The notes: generated from the sequence alone by a model not told the origin. A DNA stretch of 7,912 nt from DAOVRL01 sp023128595 (GCA_030628155.1 DAOVRL010000191.1:1-7912), one strand, 5' to 3'; positions 1-5,505 are shown, numbered from the stretch's first letter. Made by a program: numbers and translations.

Positions 1-89
1 CCATCGTCGACGGCCCCAAAAAAATCAAGCAGGAGCTCTACCCCGAAAAACAGTCTAAATCGAAAGGAGCCAACGGTGAAACTGACTGA
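1..89 (+). CDS. C-terminal end of an unidentified protein (partial)
   Basis: The open frame starting at base 3 reads about 28 residues before TGA at 87-89. The visible tail begins I-V-D-G-P-K-K and continues K-Q-E-L-Y-P-E-K, then becomes Lys/Ser/Gly rich and hydrophilic. It overlaps the next gene's GTG start by 14 bases, and that gene's GAAAGGAG ribosome binding site (62-69) lies inside it, which is typical of tightly packed phage operons. The start and any domain lie outside the window, so no function can be given. That it codes is inferred from codon composition and the overlap only. Confidence 0.5.
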   Translation, partial: IVDGPKKIKQELYPEKQSKSKGANGETD

Positions 90-255
90 GCTGATATCCC
101 ACAGCAGCGAGCAGGTGACCAGGGCAGCACTCGAAGAGGTCCAGGGCAAACCAGCGGACGCCCTGGCCCGACTGGCCGCGCTCGCACGCAGAGTTCAAAC
201 TGAGTTTCCAACCGTCGAACTGAGACGCACGAAGCAACTCGCAGCGGGTCCCTGA
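76..255 (+). CDS. Small hypothetical protein, 59 aa
   Basis: A GTG start at 76 is chosen because a strong GAAAGGAG site (62-69) lies six bases upstream. The product begins M-K-L-T-E-L and is mostly predicted helix with alternating charged and Ala/Leu residues, for example L-A-R-L-A-A-L-A-R-R near residues 30-39. It has no membrane segment, cysteine pair or recognised motif. It overlaps the upstream frame by 14 bases and is followed closely by a hairpin and T-tract that could end transcription. The partial gene at the right edge of the window also starts M-x-L-T-E after the same ribosome binding sequence, so the two may be members of a small early-gene family. That is weak evidence, and no function is assigned. 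Confidence 0.55.
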   Translation: MKLTELISHSSEQVTRAALEEVQGKPADALARLAALARRVQTEFPTVELRRTKQLAAGP

Positions 256-259
256 TCGC

Positions 260-332
260 GCTGCCCTCGACTATCTTGTCGCGGTCGGCCCACGACAAGC
301 ACGGAGGAGCTCAGGCGAGGGCAGCTTTTTTT
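260..332 (+). terminator. Terminator-like hairpin with an internal second hairpin
   Basis: A perfect 10-bp stem (260-269 with 316-325) is followed at once by a seven-T run (326-332), the layout of a rho-independent terminator. The 46-nt loop holds its own perfect 7-bp hairpin (275-281 with 293-299). It lies between the 59-aa gene and the recombinase gene, 5 bases after the upstream stop. The long apical loop is unusual for a simple terminator, so it could be a regulated terminator or a structured leader for the recombinase. Confidence 0.6.
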
Positions 333-353
333 ATTCGAAAGGAGCAAGCGCAA

Positions 354-971
354 ATGACAACCACGCCAAAAACATTAACTACCATCGAGACGGAGAAGGT
401 ACTAAAATCATTGCTGCACGATTACGGCACCGACACACAAAAGGATCGTGGTATCAGGGACCACACTATGGGACTTCTGATGTTAGACGCCGGCCTGCGA
501 GTCGGTGAGTGTGTACAGCTACTGCAGGCGGACCTGGTCATTGCCTGCCGGCCGGTCGAAGCCCTACACGTCACCGCGCAGATATCCAAATCGAAGCGCG
601 ACCGCATCGTCCCGCTATCTCAGCGCTGCCGGCAGGCGATTGAAAAAATGATCAAGTGGTGGTGGCAGCACAAGGCTGCAATACAGAACCCCCACGCGTT
701 TTACAGCCGAGCATTCCTCAAACCACTTACAACCCGCCAGGTAGAGCGCATCGTCAAACGCGCAGCTGTCCAATCCATCGGCCGGCCGGTGCACCCGCAC
801 ATGCTACGTCACACCGGCGCGAGCAGATTAGCACGCATCATAGACACGCGGGCCGTCCAGGACTGGCTCGGACACAAAAACCTCTCGAGTACTCAAATTT
901 ATATACACACCAACGCAGAAGAACTGAAGCGAGCGGTCGAAACCGCATCGAAGCAGAATTCCGATACGTAA
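354..971 (+). CDS. Tyrosine recombinase, catalytic domain only (205 aa)
   Basis: The protein has the full tyrosine recombinase (phage integrase family) signature: R49 in G-L-R-V-G-E, a beta-hairpin lysine (K79 or K81) in S-K-S-K-R-D-R-I-V-P-L, H149 and R152 in H-M-L-R-H-T-G, H174 in L-G-H-K, and nucleophile Y183 in Q-I-Y-I-H. Such enzymes cut and rejoin DNA through a 3'-phosphotyrosine intermediate, for integration, excision, inversion or dimer resolution. The ATG at 354 is chosen because GAAAGGAG (337-344) sits nine bases upstream; a TTG 26 codons earlier would put the terminator hairpin inside the gene. At 205 residues it lacks the usual N-terminal SAM-like core-binding domain of about 100 residues, resembling in size the FimB/FimE inversion recombinases. 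The active site is intact, so it is probably functional. Its DNA site is not known; the large palindrome at 1675-1735 is one candidate. Confidence 0.93.
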   Translation: MTTTPKTLTTIETEKVLKSLLHDYGTDTQKDRGIRDHTMGLLMLDAGLRVGECVQLLQADLVIACRPVEALHVTAQISKSKRDRIVPLSQRCRQAIEKMIKWWWQHKAAIQNPHAFYSRAFLKPLTTRQVERIVKRAAVQSIGRPVHPHMLRHTGASRLARIIDTRAVQDWLGHKNLSSTQIYIHTNAEELKRAVETASKQNSDT

Positions 972-997
972 CAACCTCCAATTTGAAAGGACCAGGC

Positions 998-1270
998 ATG
1001 AACGCACTCGAACTTCTAAACCACGTAGTAGCGTTGCTAAAGACCGAGGCCCAGCGCGGCCCAGGCACAGTGTTCCTGATGCACAACAAGGGTGTATTTT
1101 CTGCAACGCGAACGGGAAGCCCAGACGAGAAGGGCGGCATCGTTGCCAGCTATAACTGCGACACATTTTGTAACGGCCTCTCCAGCCATCAGTATGCAGC
1201 ACTGATGCACAAGGCCATGAAGGCAAAAATGAACAAAACTCAACCGAGCGCTCCAACTCAAAAACCGTAG
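998..1270 (+). CDS. Hypothetical protein, 90 aa
   Basis: An ATG at 998 lies seven bases after AAAGG (986-990), 26 bases beyond the recombinase stop, so the two are probably co-transcribed. The N-terminus (residues 1-18) is a likely amphipathic helix. The middle (23-55) looks like beta strands around T-V-F-L-M-H-N-K-G-V-F-S-A-T, and the end (65-90) is helical then Lys/Pro rich. Two cysteines at 54 and 58 (C-D-T-F-C) are too few for a clear zinc site. There is no signal peptide or membrane segment. The family is not recognised. Position between a recombinase and a DNA-binding protein suggests a small accessory protein, but this is only inference. Confidence 0.65.
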   Translation: MNALELLNHVVALLKTEAQRGPGTVFLMHNKGVFSATRTGSPDEKGGIVASYNCDTFCNGLSSHQYAALMHKAMKAKMNKTQPSAPTQKP

Positions 1271-1307
1271 ATCGTAAAAACTTCTCAGAATAACATCGGG
1301 GACCAGT

Positions 1308-1679
1308 GTGGGCCGACGACGAACAAAACACTGGCGCATGCCATACAAACTTTGGGCGATACCCCGGGCGCACCTGAACTATCAGCAAAAGCATCTGCTG
1401 AGCCTCATCTGGTGGTGCGCTCCGAAGGGTTGCCACTGCTGGAACAATCGGCTCGCCAAAAAGTTCGGGGTCTGTCCCCGGACCATCCGCCGCTGGCTGG
1501 CTCAGCTGAAGAAACTCGAGCTCATCGCCATCGGCTACCCGGACGGCCGGGGCCGAACCATCTGGCCCCGGTACAACCATCCGCCGGCGATTCCGCCGGC
1601 CAAAAAGCCCATCAGCCAGCCTGTGAGTTCTGCCCCTGTTTTTTCCCCTAAAGCGGACACAAATGTCCACCCTAGATAA
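1308..1679 (+). CDS. Winged helix-turn-helix DNA-binding protein, 123 aa
   Basis: Residues about 24-74 look like a helix-turn-helix of the HTH_36 or replication-initiator type: L-N-Y-Q-Q-K-H-L-L-S-L, then N-R-L-A-K-K-F-G-V-C-P-R-T-I-R-R-W-L as the turn and recognition helix, then L-K-K-L-E-L-I as the entry to the wing. A wing-like segment Y-P-D-G-R-G-R-T-I-W follows (77-86), then a Pro-rich tail to residue 123. Related domains occur in phage and plasmid replication proteins and small regulators. The GTG at 1308 has only a weak GGGGACC-like site upstream; an ATG ten codons later (1338) is an alternative that keeps the whole domain. Its stop codon lies within the palindrome at 1675-1735, a natural candidate for its own binding site. 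Whether it regulates or starts replication is not decided by the sequence. Confidence 0.75.
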   Translation: MGRRRTKHWRMPYKLWAIPRAHLNYQQKHLLSLIWWCAPKGCHCWNNRLAKKFGVCPRTIRRWLAQLKKLELIAIGYPDGRGRTIWPRYNHPPAIPPAKKPISQPVSSAPVFSPKADTNVHPR

Positions 1680-1735
1680 TGCGAAGCAGTAATAATGCTT
1701 CTAAAGCGCATTATTACCGCTTCTCGCATATTATC
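1675..1735. repeat. Large imperfect palindrome built of related 16-nt elements
   Basis: The arm 1675-1698 is nearly complementary to 1708-1735; the right arm carries a few extra bases that would bulge if folded. The 16-mer at 1708-1723 (GCATTATTACCGCTTC) matches the reverse complement of 1683-1698 at 15 of 16 positions, and a weaker relative follows at 1726-1741 (11 of 16). There is no T-run after it, so it is not a simple terminator. It overlaps the stop of the DNA-binding protein gene. It could be an operator, replication iterons or a recombination site; the sequence does not separate these. Confidence 0.75.
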
Positions 1736-1775
1736 CGCTCCGCGATTAATATGCTCAGTCTACGGAGGCCGGCAA

Positions 1776-1847
1776 TGCCCGCCTGGACCGGCGGGCACAG
1801 CGGCGGGAGAAATTTTTCCACCCCCTGTAGTCCCCCTCCAGGGGGAC
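1776..1847. other. Two GC-rich hairpins in the leader region
   Basis: Perfect 8-bp stem 1776-1783 with 1790-1797 (6-nt loop), and perfect 7-bp stem 1830-1836 with 1841-1847 (4-nt loop). They lie between the DNA-binding protein gene and the promoter for the 1902 gene. A short T-run (1813-1817) sits 15 bases after the first hairpin, too far for a standard terminator. They may still end read-through transcription or act as protein sites. Confidence 0.5.
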
Positions 1848-1886
1848 GGCGGTTCAGTCAGAGCCGCTGTCGGGCCCGGCGGCATA

Positions 1887-1895
1887 TGGTACAAT
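1887..1895 (+). promoter_or_regulatory. Extended -10 promoter for a leaderless gene
   Basis: TGGTACAAT is a TGn-extended -10 element (hexamer TACAAT, 1890-1895, five of six to TATAAT). Six bases separate it from the ATG at 1902, so the usual start of transcription would fall on or next to the A of ATG. No good -35 hexamer is seen, as is common for extended -10 promoters. The same nine bases at the same distance from an ATG recur at 5737-5745, which supports a real element. Confidence 0.6.
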
Positions 1896-1901
1896 GCAAA
1901 A

Positions 1902-2438
1902 ATGGGAGTACTCTGTCCAGACTGCTGGGGCCCGGGGAAAACCTTCGGTGACGTACCTACGCCTGAAAGCATTCAGATGATTGTCCGCGACATAAAAAAA
2001 GGCGATGGATGGACAGCCGGAATGCCGGAACCGCCGAACGGTCTCTGGACACTCCCGCAGCGGGTCGGATACCCCTGTCAATTTCGCTACAAAGATGCGA
2101 GCTACTGGATCAACTGGGAGGTGTCCGTCGCCGGCCTCTCGCGCGTCAACATTCATCACCCCATCGGTATCCCTCCGATGTTTCTCGGCGGGCGGGACAC
2201 AATCTGCCGAACATATTTCACCAACGATTATGAAAACGGCCCCACGATTCCTTTCTACGGTGGTGTTACATTCGCCTTCCCCAGTTTCCTGCCCACCAAG
2301 ATCGCCATCGAGTATGCCTTCGCCCCGCTGCCGAAAACCAGCTACCATTTGTTCGAGCTCACGGAAGAGGAGCTCGTCATTCGTTACCGGCAGCGCCCGA
2401 CCTCAAGCCGGCTGTTCGTAAAATACAATGATGGATAA
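1902..2438 (+). CDS. Hypothetical phage-type protein with N-terminal CPxC, 178 aa
   Basis: The start at 1902 is chosen because a TGGTACAAT element ends six bases upstream and no ribosome binding site is present, fitting leaderless translation; codons upstream in frame (from 1695) would run through the palindrome and hairpins and read as Pro/Gly-rich filler. The protein begins M-G-V-L-C-P-D-C, a possible half zinc site (C5, C8). Further on are a P-E-P-P-N-G segment (about 41-46), a beta-rich Y-W-I-N-W-E-V stretch (about 68-74), and a largely beta C-terminus. No signal peptide or membrane segment is seen. The aromatic, beta-rich style is like that of the neighbouring virion-type proteins, so a structural role is plausible but inferred. 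The exact family is not recognised. Confidence 0.7.
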   Translation: MGVLCPDCWGPGKTFGDVPTPESIQMIVRDIKKGDGWTAGMPEPPNGLWTLPQRVGYPCQFRYKDASYWINWEVSVAGLSRVNIHHPIGIPPMFLGGRDTICRTYFTNDYENGPTIPFYGGVTFAFPSFLPTKIAIEYAFAPLPKTSYHLFELTEEELVIRYRQRPTSSRLFVKYNDG

Positions 2439-2460
2439 TTAATTTTTTCCTTGCCGGCCC

Positions 2461-2478
2461 GTCTACCAGGTGGTAGAC
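2461..2478. other. Small hairpin before the terminator
   Basis: A 7-bp perfect stem (2461-2467 with 2472-2478, loop AGGT) sits 22 bases after the stop at 2438 and just before the strong terminator. It is followed by TCTTTGCTT, not a true T-run. It may be a weak upstream terminator or protect the mRNA 3' end. Confidence 0.4.
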
Positions 2479-2488
2479 TCTTTGCTTG

Positions 2489-2525
2489 AAGCCGGTCACG
2501 ATTAAAAACGTGACCGGCTTTTTTT
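2489..2525 (+). terminator. Strong rho-independent terminator
   Basis: A perfect 11-bp GC-rich stem (2490-2500 with 2509-2519), 8-nt A/T-rich loop and a seven-T run at 2519-2525. This is the clearest intrinsic terminator in the window and ends the 1902 gene's transcript, separating it from the virion-like operon that starts at 2606. Confidence 0.9.
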
Positions 2526-2542
2526 CATTCCGTGGTGGAGGA

Positions 2543-2576
2543 TGCACCGGCCGCGATCGTGACCGGGGCCGGTGCA
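2543..2576. other. Leader hairpin before the structural operon
   Basis: A perfect 10-bp GC-rich stem (2543-2552 with 2567-2576) with a 14-nt loop, 14 bases upstream of the AAAGGAG site of the 2606 gene. It could stabilise the 5' end of the mRNA or control translation. Hairpins just before the ribosome binding site are also seen upstream of the recombinase gene and the last gene of the window. Confidence 0.55.
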
Positions 2577-2605
2577 CTTCTTTTCGAGAAAGGAGAGCAG
2601 TTCAA

Positions 2606-3583
2606 ATGGCACTGATTAAGTATGGTGGTGGAATCGTCCAGATGTCCGGCAGTGTTGCCGGCAACACGCACGCCCGAAACCGGTTCGGGAATTACATGCG
2701 TGCACGAACGAAGCCCGTCAATCCGAAATCCGCCCGTCAGTCGGGCGCACGCATCGCGGTCATGTACCTGGCCGAGCAGTGGCGGGAGGACCCGATGACA
2801 GATGCGAAGCGTCTGGCATGGGAGACCTACTCCGATTCAGTAAATTGGCAGAACAAACTCGGCGAGACGGTCAAGCTGACCGGCTTCAACATGTTCATCC
2901 GGGGCAACGCTGCACTCCTTCGTGCAGGCGGCAGCCTCATCGCCGATGGTCCTGCAGCAGGCGGCCTGCCTCCGGGCGATCCGGCCTTCGTCGTTGCTGC
3001 AGACGCAACGGCCCAGAAACTCAGCATCACGTTCGACGAGGGCTTCGACTGGGCCAAAGAAACCGGCGCATACCTGTCGGTCGAGATGGGCCTGCCACAG
3101 CCCCCGACAAGAAACTTTTTCGACGGACCGCGGCGCTGGGCCGCGGCGATTGCCGGCATCGATACAACAGGTGTGACCTCGCCGCAGCTGATCGACCCGC
3201 CGTTCACGCTCACACCCGGTCAAAAAATCTGGTGCAGGGCAAAAATCATCCGCAAGGATGCACGGCTCAGCACTCCGTTCGAGGCGGACCCGGTAATCGT
3301 TACCGGCGCGCTGTACAAGCTCAACGTCGCAGGGACCCTTGACCCCGACATGACAGGTGACTACGTCGCAAAGGGTAAGCTCGCAGAAAAGTCATACTAT
3401 GCGAGAGACGACAACAACTACTACATCTGGTGGAATGACGACGACACGAGCTGGTACATGACCCCGATACTCGGTGCCGCCGGCGCACTAGGCCACTTCA
3501 CAAAGGCCGGTGATCCTGTGACAGGTGAGTACACCGCGGTCCTGCCGGCAACCGGAACACCGACCGTCGCCGACATAAGTTAA
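2606..3583 (+). CDS. Virion-type phage protein, 325 aa
   Basis: The ATG at 2606 follows a strong GAAAGGAG site (2588-2595). Residues 1-108 form an N-terminal domain beginning M-A-L-I-K-Y-G-G-G-I-V-Q-M-S-G, with N-R-F-G-N-Y-M-R-A-R-T-K-P-V-N-P and later K-L-G-E-T-V-K-L-T-G-F-N-M-F-I-R-G-N. I know this pattern from uncharacterised proteins in phage structural regions, and it recurs in shorter form in the 5752 gene. Residues 110-235 are Gly/Pro rich, probably beta structure. Residues 240-325 carry an aromatic module with Y-Y-A-R-D-D-N-N-Y-Y-I-W-W and S-W-Y-M-T, also found in the 3847 protein. The gene heads a run ending at 5100 that includes a tail-collar protein, so a tail or head-decoration role is likely; the precise role is not known. 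No enzyme motif is seen. Confidence 0.8.
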   Translation: MALIKYGGGIVQMSGSVAGNTHARNRFGNYMRARTKPVNPKSARQSGARIAVMYLAEQWREDPMTDAKRLAWETYSDSVNWQNKLGETVKLTGFNMFIRGNAALLRAGGSLIADGPAAGGLPPGDPAFVVAADATAQKLSITFDEGFDWAKETGAYLSVEMGLPQPPTRNFFDGPRRWAAAIAGIDTTGVTSPQLIDPPFTLTPGQKIWCRAKIIRKDARLSTPFEADPVIVTGALYKLNVAGTLDPDMTGDYVAKGKLAEKSYYARDDNNYYIWWNDDDTSWYMTPILGAAGALGHFTKAGDPVTGEYTAVLPATGTPTVADIS

Positions 3584-3598
3584 GACCGTAAAAAAGTT

Positions 3599-3614
3599 CG
3601 CACGGAAAGGTGCG
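3599..3614 (+). promoter_or_regulatory. Ribosome binding site displayed in a hairpin loop
   Basis: A 5-bp stem (3599-3603 with 3610-3614) puts GGAAAG (3604-3609), the ribosome binding sequence of the 3617 gene, in its loop. The stem ends two bases before the ATG. The hairpin may hold the site single-stranded and exposed, or tune translation. Confidence 0.45.
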
Positions 3615-3616
3615 TA

Positions 3617-3829
3617 ATGAAGGGAATCGTATGCCTGTGGGGAGGGGATATTGCAGATATCCCCTCCGGCTGGCATCTCTGCGATGGCAACGCCGGCACA
3701 CCTGATCTGCGCAGCCGGTTCGTCATCGGTGCCGGCAGCACGTACAACCCACACAACACCGCGCCGACAAACGTTGCCGCCGATGCCGGCATTGCCTACT
3801 ACGCGCTGGCGTACATCATCAAGCTTTAG
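3617..3829 (+). CDS. Miniature phage tail-collar protein, 70 aa
   Basis: Residues 17-40 carry the hallmark of the phage tail collar domain: S-G-W-H-L-C-D-G, then G-T-P-D-L-R-S-R-F-V-I-G-A-G. The protein ends Y-Y-A-L-A-Y-I-I-K-L, the usual closing strand of these proteins. In most relatives the collar domain is part of a longer tail fibre or follows a long shaft; here only the start and end of the domain remain, with about 20 residues between. The ATG at 3617 has GGAAAGG at 3604-3610. It lies 33 bases after the 325-aa gene and 17 before the tail-fibre-like gene, so the three are probably one operon. The short form may be a complete minimal domain or the C-terminal piece of a fibre whose shaft is encoded by a neighbour. 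Confidence 0.82.
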   Translation: MKGIVCLWGGDIADIPSGWHLCDGNAGTPDLRSRFVIGAGSTYNPHNTAPTNVAADAGIAYYALAYIIKL

Positions 3830-3846
3830 TTTTTTCGGAGCCGGGT

Positions 3847-4551
3847 ATGCAGTGGCTATTCGACATCATAATGGGAATGGTGCTGAAGCTCGGCTACCTG
3901 ACTGGGGCAGAGGTGCTCGAATGGACCGCACCGGTCGGCGTCTCCGGTGAGCTTCGCCCGGACGCCACCTGTGTCTATCTCAGGGGCGGCACCCACAACG
4001 GCCAGCCATACTACAAACGCTCGGACGGCGCGTACTTTATCTGGACAGACGAATACGAATTCTGGCTCATCACTGAGGAGCTTGGCGTAATCTCCGCCCC
4101 ACTCTGGCAGAGTTTTGAAAAGGAGCTCTACGGTGACTACGAAAATGTATGGGGCTGCCTTGGTATCGCCACCGTTACAGACGGTCAGAAAGTTCTCTGC
4201 AAAAGTTTCATCTACCGCGGTGACCCGGACGACCATGACTACCACATCGGCGATTTCATCATAGACTCGGCCTGGCATGAGCTGGACCTGTCCGTCCACG
4301 TCCCCGAAGGCGCAAAAGCAGTCGTCCTGCTGCTCATTCTCCAAGCCACACTTACCCACGCCACCCTCACGATAAAAAAAGGCGGACAAGTCAATAACTT
4401 CAACGTATCAAGCACCCTTACCCAAGCGGCCAACATCATAATCGCCGAGGACATCATCGTCGCCGTTAACGAAAATCGCATCATCGAATACAATGCAAAA
4501 ACGACTATCGATACACGGCTCGACTTAACCATTAAAGGCTGGTGGCTATGA
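3847..4551 (+). CDS. Tail-fibre-like phage protein, 234 aa
   Basis: The ATG at 3847 has CGGAG at 3836-3840. Residues 1-30 are hydrophobic then polar and may be an attachment segment. Residues about 40-115 hold an aromatic module, Y-Y-K-R-S-D-G-A-Y-F-I-W-T and F-W-L-I-T, closely like the C-terminal module of the 2606 protein. Residues about 135-234 form a beta-rich C-terminal domain: H-E-L-D-L-S-V-H-V-P-E-G-A-K-A-V-V, then T-L-T-I-K-K-G-G, Q-A-A-N-I-I-I, N-R-I-I-E-Y and a final L-T-I-K-G-W-W-L. I recognise this pattern as a terminal domain of phage tail or receptor-binding proteins. Its stop overlaps the next start as ATGA (4548-4551), so translation is coupled. Role as adsorption or tail-tip protein is inferred from these features. 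Confidence 0.72.
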   Translation: MQWLFDIIMGMVLKLGYLTGAEVLEWTAPVGVSGELRPDATCVYLRGGTHNGQPYYKRSDGAYFIWTDEYEFWLITEELGVISAPLWQSFEKELYGDYENVWGCLGIATVTDGQKVLCKSFIYRGDPDDHDYHIGDFIIDSAWHELDLSVHVPEGAKAVVLLLILQATLTHATLTIKKGGQVNNFNVSSTLTQAANIIIAEDIIVAVNENRIIEYNAKTTIDTRLDLTIKGWWL

Positions 4552-4742
4552 ACAAACCGAAACTCCACCTTATCTTCCAGGGCAGCATACCGGTCAGCGA
4601 GCCGGCGGCCGGCGAGGCACTTTACAACGAACTAAAAATTTTCCTGCAGGTTTACAGTAAAAAAGTCACACTCGACGGCCGGATACAACAGGCGCTCGAG
4701 CACTGTTGTGACGAGAGAAAGGAGCCCAAACCAAATGAGTAA
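4548..4742 (+). CDS. Small hypothetical protein, 64 aa
   Basis: The ATG at 4548 overlaps the upstream stop by four bases (ATGA), and the AAAGG at 4535-4539 can serve as ribosome binding site. The protein begins M-N-K-P-K-L-H-L-I-F-Q-G-S-I-P-V, a beta-like start, followed by a helix (about 20-37) and a C-terminal part with a paired cysteine (H-C-C-D, residues 52-55). No membrane segment or known motif is seen. It overlaps the following membrane-protein gene by eight bases, so it belongs to the same operon. Function is not recognised. Confidence 0.7.
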   Translation: MNKPKLHLIFQGSIPVSEPAAGEALYNELKIFLQVYSKKVTLDGRIQQALEHCCDERKEPKPNE

Positions 4743-5100
4743 ACTACTAAAATTTCTCAATGACAATCACTGGTACCTGGTCGCAGGTATAATCCTCTGC
4801 GCCACGATGTTCTGGTCCTACGGCTGCGAATCCCAGACCACGTCACTTATCGACCCGGCGAAACAAGTAAACCGTGGTGAGCTCCAGGTCGAAATCGAAT
4901 ACGTGGCCGGCATCGCAAAGACACGCGTGATGGACCTCGACAAAAAAGACGAGTTCAAAATGGCACTGTTCGATGCGCTGGTCCTCATAAGCCAGGGCGG
5001 TCAGATCAACTCACTGGGCGTCCTGAACCTGGCAGCTACCATCGCAGCCATCAGCTGGGGCCTGAACCGTAACCAAAAGCTCAAACAGTTTATAGCCTGA
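4735..5100 (+). CDS. Small membrane protein, possible lysis-region protein, 121 aa
   Basis: The ATG at 4735 follows a strong GAAAGGAG (4716-4723) and overlaps the preceding gene by eight bases. Residues 13-30 (W-Y-L-V-A-G-I-I-L-C-A-T-M-F-W) form a transmembrane helix after a basic N-terminus; residues about 91-108 (I-N-S-L-G-V-L-N-L-A-A-T-I-A-A-I) form a second one, followed by a basic tail. C31 in S-Y-G-C-E is near a lipobox position, but the preceding residues do not fit a good lipobox. The central part (37-80) is charged and probably helical. Position at the end of a tail operon, small size and two membrane helices suggest a holin- or spanin-like protein, but no family signature proves it. 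An inverted repeat with T-runs follows 36 bases downstream. Confidence 0.72.
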   Translation: MSKLLKFLNDNHWYLVAGIILCATMFWSYGCESQTTSLIDPAKQVNRGELQVEIEYVAGIAKTRVMDLDKKDEFKMALFDALVLISQGGQINSLGVLNLAATIAAISWGLNRNQKLKQFIA

Positions 5101-5136
5101 ACCGGCCCTGATACGATAATTTCGTAAAAAAACATT

Positions 5137-5180
5137 AACCCCGTCAGAAAACTTTTTCGTTTTTTTTTCTAAACGGGGTT
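5137..5180. terminator. Inverted repeat with T-rich loop, possible terminator
   Basis: An 8-bp perfect stem (5137-5144 with 5173-5180) encloses a second A/T stem (5146-5151 with 5165-5170) and two T-runs (5153-5157, 5160-5168). The T-runs are inside the structure rather than after it, so it is not a textbook terminator, but its place after the operon end at 5100 suits transcription ending. The right arm overlaps a TTGACA hexamer. Confidence 0.45.
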
Positions 5181-5207
5181 GACAGGTCCCCAAGATTCTG
5201 CGTTACT
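5179..5207 (+). promoter_or_regulatory. Possible promoter with consensus -35
   Basis: A perfect TTGACA (5179-5184) lies 17 bases from GTTACT (5202-5207), which matches TATAAT at only three positions. If used, transcription would start near 5214, giving a leader of about 50 nt for the 5263 gene. The weak -10 keeps confidence low. Confidence 0.22.
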
Positions 5208-5262
5208 GCAAGAACCAGGCCCCGACGAGGTCCGGCGAAATCGAATTTTTAGGAGTAACGCT

Positions 5263-5505
5263 ATGGTGTTTCCAAAATACCCTCACCTCAAACACTGCCG
5301 TTGGTGTGGAACGGCGTATCACGCCCAAAAACCGCATGACAGAGACGGTTTCTGTAAAGACGCCTGTAAGCAGGCACACTGGCGAGCCTACAAAAAGTAC
5401 GTTACGGCAAAAGGTTCGAACAAGCCTGCAGTCCGGGGGCGTCGAGTAACACCAAAAAAGCCCCGTACCAAGTCCAGGCCTGGTACAAAGAAGCGTAAAA
5501 AATGA
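5263..5505 (+). CDS. Small basic protein with zinc-ribbon-like cysteines, 80 aa
   Basis: The ATG at 5263 follows AGGAG (5251-5255). Residues 12-35 hold C12-x-x-C15 and C31-x-x-x-C35 (H-C-R-W-C-G and F-C-K-D-A-C-K-Q), a likely zinc-binding finger; H20 and H22 are alternative ligands. The C-terminal half (45-80) is nearly all Lys, Arg, Pro and Gly and ends K-K-R-K-K, which should bind nucleic acid. It has no membrane segment. It overlaps the next gene as ATGA, and both encode basic tails, so they may act together. A role in binding DNA or RNA is inferred; the family is not recognised. Confidence 0.72.
   Translation: MVFPKYPHLKHCRWCGTAYHAQKPHDRDGFCKDACKQAHWRAYKKYVTAKGSNKPAVRGRRVTPKKPRTKSRPGTKKRKK

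Noticed and set aside
828..1670. 280-codon open frame on the minus strand
   Set aside because: It covers the recombinase end, the 90-aa gene and the DNA-binding protein on the opposite strand, has no ribosome binding site, and its translation is Arg/Cys-rich without any domain. It is the complement shadow of real + strand genes.
1695..1901. Upstream extension of the 1902 gene to 1695
   Set aside because: It would read through a palindrome and two hairpins, gives Pro/Gly-rich filler, and ignores the promoter element six bases before 1902.
2486..2605. Upstream extension of the 325-aa gene
   Set aside because: It would start inside the intrinsic terminator; the strong ribosome binding site at 2588-2595 fixes the start at 2606.
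3856..4389. 177-codon open frame on the minus strand
   Set aside because: It is the complement of the tail-fibre-like gene, with no ribosome binding site or recognisable domain.
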